Shown one piece after another: positions 61,000 through 64,000 of a stretch of 64,000 bases of DNA (position 1 is the stretch's first letter; the number at the start of each line of letters is the position of its first letter). This stretch comes from Macrostomum hystrix (lineage: Eukaryota > Platyhelminthes > Macrostomidae). The DNA lies in NCBI GenBank assembly GCA_950097015.1, contig CATNEN010000002.1, positions 3,720,001 to 3,784,000 of the forward strand, given 5' to 3'. The translations under genes were made by a program, and so were the position numbers. A model generated the notes under the pieces. It made no database searches, had not been told where the DNA came from, and saw only the letters and a list, made by a program, of their open reading frames with translations.

Positions 61000-62849
61000 T
61001 CACCAAATGGAACAAAAATATTGGTTGCAAAAGGACAAACTACAAAGTTTCCTAATTTAGTCTATATCGGAAGTCAGTCTCCAGTTTCCTTACAACCACT
61101 CAGTCTGGTCTATATTTAACTCCGCTTCTAGTCTACTTCGGCTTTCCAATCATACTCAGAATTTTCGACAGGTGATTAATTAAATAAGCCCAGCTGCTTC
61201 CTTAGATACAAGAAATTCTTTAAAAATAGGAACTGCTTCTTCAAATGTATTTTCTTTTGCAGAAGGGACAGACAAGATCGTGTGTTGCTGGACGGGGGTT
61301 GCATGCGTGTCAGAGGCAGTATTTCATGGGATTAGGAATAGAGAATTAAGCAGTGCTGCCTCCTCCACTAGGACTTGTCTACAAGCACCTTCACCATTAT
61401 ATTTTTTACGGCCCAGACTGGCTGTGTAGTAGCGGCCGGAGAGAAGGGAAAAATGGAGCTGAGGATGCGAGAAAATTGATGGGATGGGAGACTGGGCTGA
61501 GAGAGAGATGCAAGAGTGCATCATGCAGCTAGTGATGTTTTGGTTAGGTTATTTATGTGATTGTCGATGTTTGTAAGCAAGTCACAGCCAAGTCATTATC
61601 AACAAGCATGCATGGAAGCACATAGCAATAAATCTTTATAATTAGCTAACTGTTGGTGTAATTACAATATATCCAATATTGTAAATATCATGAAGGCTTA
61701 GCAAAGCATTGGGGGATTGAGCCTCGTTTTGGTCTAGGATTAAAAATAATATCACGTGTCCTAAATCGGCGAGAAAACATTTTCAGTACGCAACTCTGCC
61801 CAATGTACTTTTCCAGTCTATCCTTGTCCTCCGTCAGTCCTGTCCTCCCACCAGTTCAACTTGCTCCGTCCTTCGCTCTCCGCAATGTACTTCGCAGTCA
61901 ATCTGGCCTCGATTATGGACCAACTGATCCGTTCTTTCAGTGCTGTGTACTTTCCACGTCTTCTGCACCTTGGGATAGGAAAAGTAAAGCAGTTAAGAAA
62001 TTTACCCGAGTTTGAACATTTATTTCTATCCTGGGCAAAGCTTTGAAGGATGGGATAAATTTGGTCAGCGAGTCTTTCTTCCCCATTTCTCGTCCCTCCA
62101 CAAGGAGAAGACGCAGACAGGCCTAGGGCGAGGAGAGCACCAAAATATGATTCGTCCTTTCTACCATTACAGCTAGATTCCCTCCCCGCAGTCCCCGGCC
62201 TGTATTTCCTAAACACAATTTTCCTCCCACTCAGCCGCCCTCCGTCTGCGGGTAGCCAATGAAAGAGGAGGCTTGGCAGGCTTGTTGAAGGGTGGGGGCG
62301 CAATCAATGTGTGCAGTTGCAGTGGGACATTCAGCCAAATGTTACACACGCACACACTGGGGGCATATAAATATCTGAATTATGTATGTCAGCGCGTCTG
62401 TGTATGTAAACAAACTACTTATAAGTTTGGATCATCAATCTTTACTGTCTGAGTAAGTAGTTGAACCTTGTCGTTTGTTTTATTTTTATTGGTCTATTCT
62501 TCTCTCTAGAAGCGAGTTAGAGTTTATTGCTTCGCTTTGCTTTGTTTGGCAATTTAAGAAAGACCAGAAGCACTTGTACGAGTATTTAGTTATATTTTTC
62601 TTTGCTGCAACACTAACTGTGTGTTATGCCTATTAAGAGGGACTGAGATTTTCAGTTTAAAGAGAAACGTTTATAATAGGACCCATACGTTGCCTTGAGT
62701 TTGTGAGACCCAGGCATTATCGAGCATTCGTGCGCTGAGTACCACTGCACCAAAGTGTGGCCAACCTGTGTGGCTTAAACTCACAGTATGATTCAATCAT
62801 CATTGCTTTCAGTTTGACACATTTAAGCAGCCAATCTGCATGCTCAACT
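61000..62849. other. upstream region of the IRS-like gene
   Basis: Mixed composition with a GC-richer patch at 61790-62310 that shows no convincing protein. The promoter of the gene at 62850 should lie here, but no TATA or initiator can be assigned. Confidence 0.45.
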
Positions 62850-63197
62850 ATGGACGACAGCGCCTCGTTAGAGGACAGCTCCATGACCATTGTTCAGGGT
62901 GACAGCACCATCGCCTTCGCCTATATCAAGGAGGTGCAGTCGAAGAAGAAACGGTTTTACGTGCTAAGATCGCAGCCGCGAAGGAACGGCTCCCCAACAT
63001 CGTCCACTTCTTCCGATTTCGAATTGTCGGCCAAGTCGTCCATTAGTCAGCCTCCCAACTGCCTCCTGTACGCCTATAAGAATAAGAAATTCTTCGAGAG
63101 AGGCGAAGCTAAACGGGTGTACGATCTAGCCAATGTCATCCTATTGTCCAGGTGTACCAAAAAGGCTAACAAAACCATACTGGGCATTTGCTTTCAA
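62850..63197 (+). CDS. insulin-receptor-substrate-like PH-domain protein, first coding exon
   Basis: ATG at 62850 (MDDSASLEDSSM). Residues ~20-116 form the start of a PH domain: FAYIKEVQSKKKRFYVLRSQ, LLYAYKNKKFFERGEAKRV, YDLANVILLSRCTKKANKTI and LGICFQ. The arrangement KKRF.VLR / Y.N.KK / KR.I.L / ..K follows the PH domain of IRS1/chico, which binds membrane phosphoinositides and couples insulin-type receptors to signalling. The exon ends at CAA|GTGAGC in phase 0. The remainder (rest of PH, PTB, tyrosine tail) lies beyond the intron and outside the window. A DOK-family PH protein is the main alternative. The ATG is preceded by in-frame sequence open upstream, so the start is the first reasonable Met. 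Confidence 0.68.
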
Positions 63198-63231
63198 GTG
63201 AGCAATCGTTTAGTTTAGTTCTTAACAATGG

Positions 63232-64000
63232 TGACTCTCATTGTCTAGAAAGTAGCGATTCTCATAGTCTAGAAAGTAGCGATTCTCATAGTCCAGAAAG
63301 TAGCGATTCTCATAGTCTAGAAAGTAGCGATTCTCATAGTCTAGAAAGTAGCGATTCTCATAGTCTAGAAAGTAGCGATTCTCATAGTCTTGAAAGTAGC
63401 GATTCTCATAGTCTTGAAAGTAGCGATTCTCATAGTCTTGAAAGTAGCGATTCTCATAGTCTAGAAAGTAGCGATTCTCATAGTCTAGAAAGTAGCGATT
63501 CTCATAGTCTAGAAAGTAGCGATTCTCATAGTCTAGAAAGTAGCGATTCTCGTAGTCTAGAAAGTAGCGATTCTCATAGTCTAGAAAGTAGCGATTCTCA
63601 TAGTCTAGAAAGTAGCGATTCTCATTATCGAGAAAATAGCGATTCTCATAGTCTAGAAAGTAGCGATTCTCATAGTCTAGAAAGTAGCGATTCTCATAGT
63701 CTAGAAAGTAGCGATTCTCATAGTCTAGAAAGTAGCGATTCTCATAGTCCAGAAAGTAGCGATTCTCATAGTCTTGAAAGTAGCGATTCTCATAGTCTAG
63801 AAAGTAGCGATTCTCATAGTCTAGAAAGTAGCGATTCTCATAGTCTAGAAAGTAGCGATTCTCATAGTCTAGAAAGTAGCGATTCTCATAGTCTAGAAAG
63901 TAGCGATTCTCATAGTCTAGAAAGTAGCGATTCTCATAGTCTAGAAAGTAGCGATTCTCATAGTCTAGAAAGTAGCGATTCTCATAGTCTAGAAAGTAGC
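63232..64000. repeat. 24-bp minisatellite in first intron of IRS-like gene
   Basis: About 32 copies of GTCTAGAAAGTAGCGATTCT + CATA, running off the window end. The array starts about 35 bases after the donor at 63198. Variants CTTGAAAG and CCAGAAAG are clustered. Confidence 0.95.

Noticed and set aside
61818-62303. 161-residue minus-strand frame in a GC-richer patch
   Set aside because: No domain, no consistent splice partners, and it lies in the promoter side of the IRS-like gene.

Overview
This is animal nuclear DNA with spliced genes. Exons are GC-rich, the surrounding DNA is AT-rich, introns have canonical GT..AG ends, and tRNA-derived SINEs and minisatellites are abundant. The best lineage clue is a ~45-bp stretch at 55211-55255 that closely matches the spliced leader (ending in ATG) that I recall for the free-living flatworm Macrostomum. 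Glutamine, glycine and histidine runs in the proteins fit that. My best guess is a Macrostomum-like flatworm, probably not identical to the species whose leader I remember.

Layout. The first 48 kb is coded on the minus strand: LARP1 (1-11083, 3' end off the window); WDR53 (15273-17411); DCAF10 (21011-23987); an unrecognised 816-residue protein (25414-29822); KLHL8 (31908-36164); a WSC/PAN-domain gene remnant (39124-39862); and a giant ankyrin-like/nucleotidyltransferase/Mab-21 fusion (gene A, 41766-48169). Its paralogue (gene B, 49688-54462) lies head-to-head on the plus strand. From 54.5 to 62.8 kb there is mobile-element debris: the leader-like sequence, a dispersed repeat, a Ty3/gypsy reverse-transcriptase fragment, a hAT-like MITE with an 8-bp target duplication, and a second hAT-like element. 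At 62850 the first coding exon of an insulin-receptor-substrate-like PH protein begins, and the gene runs off the end. Exon boundaries were worked out by hand from reading frame, splice dinucleotides and remembered family sequences; all phases close without error.

How the genes work together. LARP1 is a translation regulator. WDR53 and DCAF10 are CUL4-DDB1 substrate receptors and KLHL8 is a CUL3 receptor, so three ubiquitin-ligase adaptors sit within 21 kb. Genes A and B look like cGAS-like (Mab-21 family) nucleotidyltransferases with an intact DxD motif, preceded by a long degenerate ankyrin solenoid and an N-terminal myristoylation-type sequence. They are the strongest candidates for something undescribed.

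Two structural themes stand out. First, DCAF10 and the 816-residue gene have no genomic start codon; each begins exactly in frame 0 at a splice acceptor, which fits a start codon supplied by a trans-spliced leader ending in ATG. Second, at least eight introns of LARP1, DCAF10, KLHL8 and the IRS-like gene each carry their own minisatellite, usually starting within a few to ~75 bases of the 5' splice site and sometimes overlapping it.
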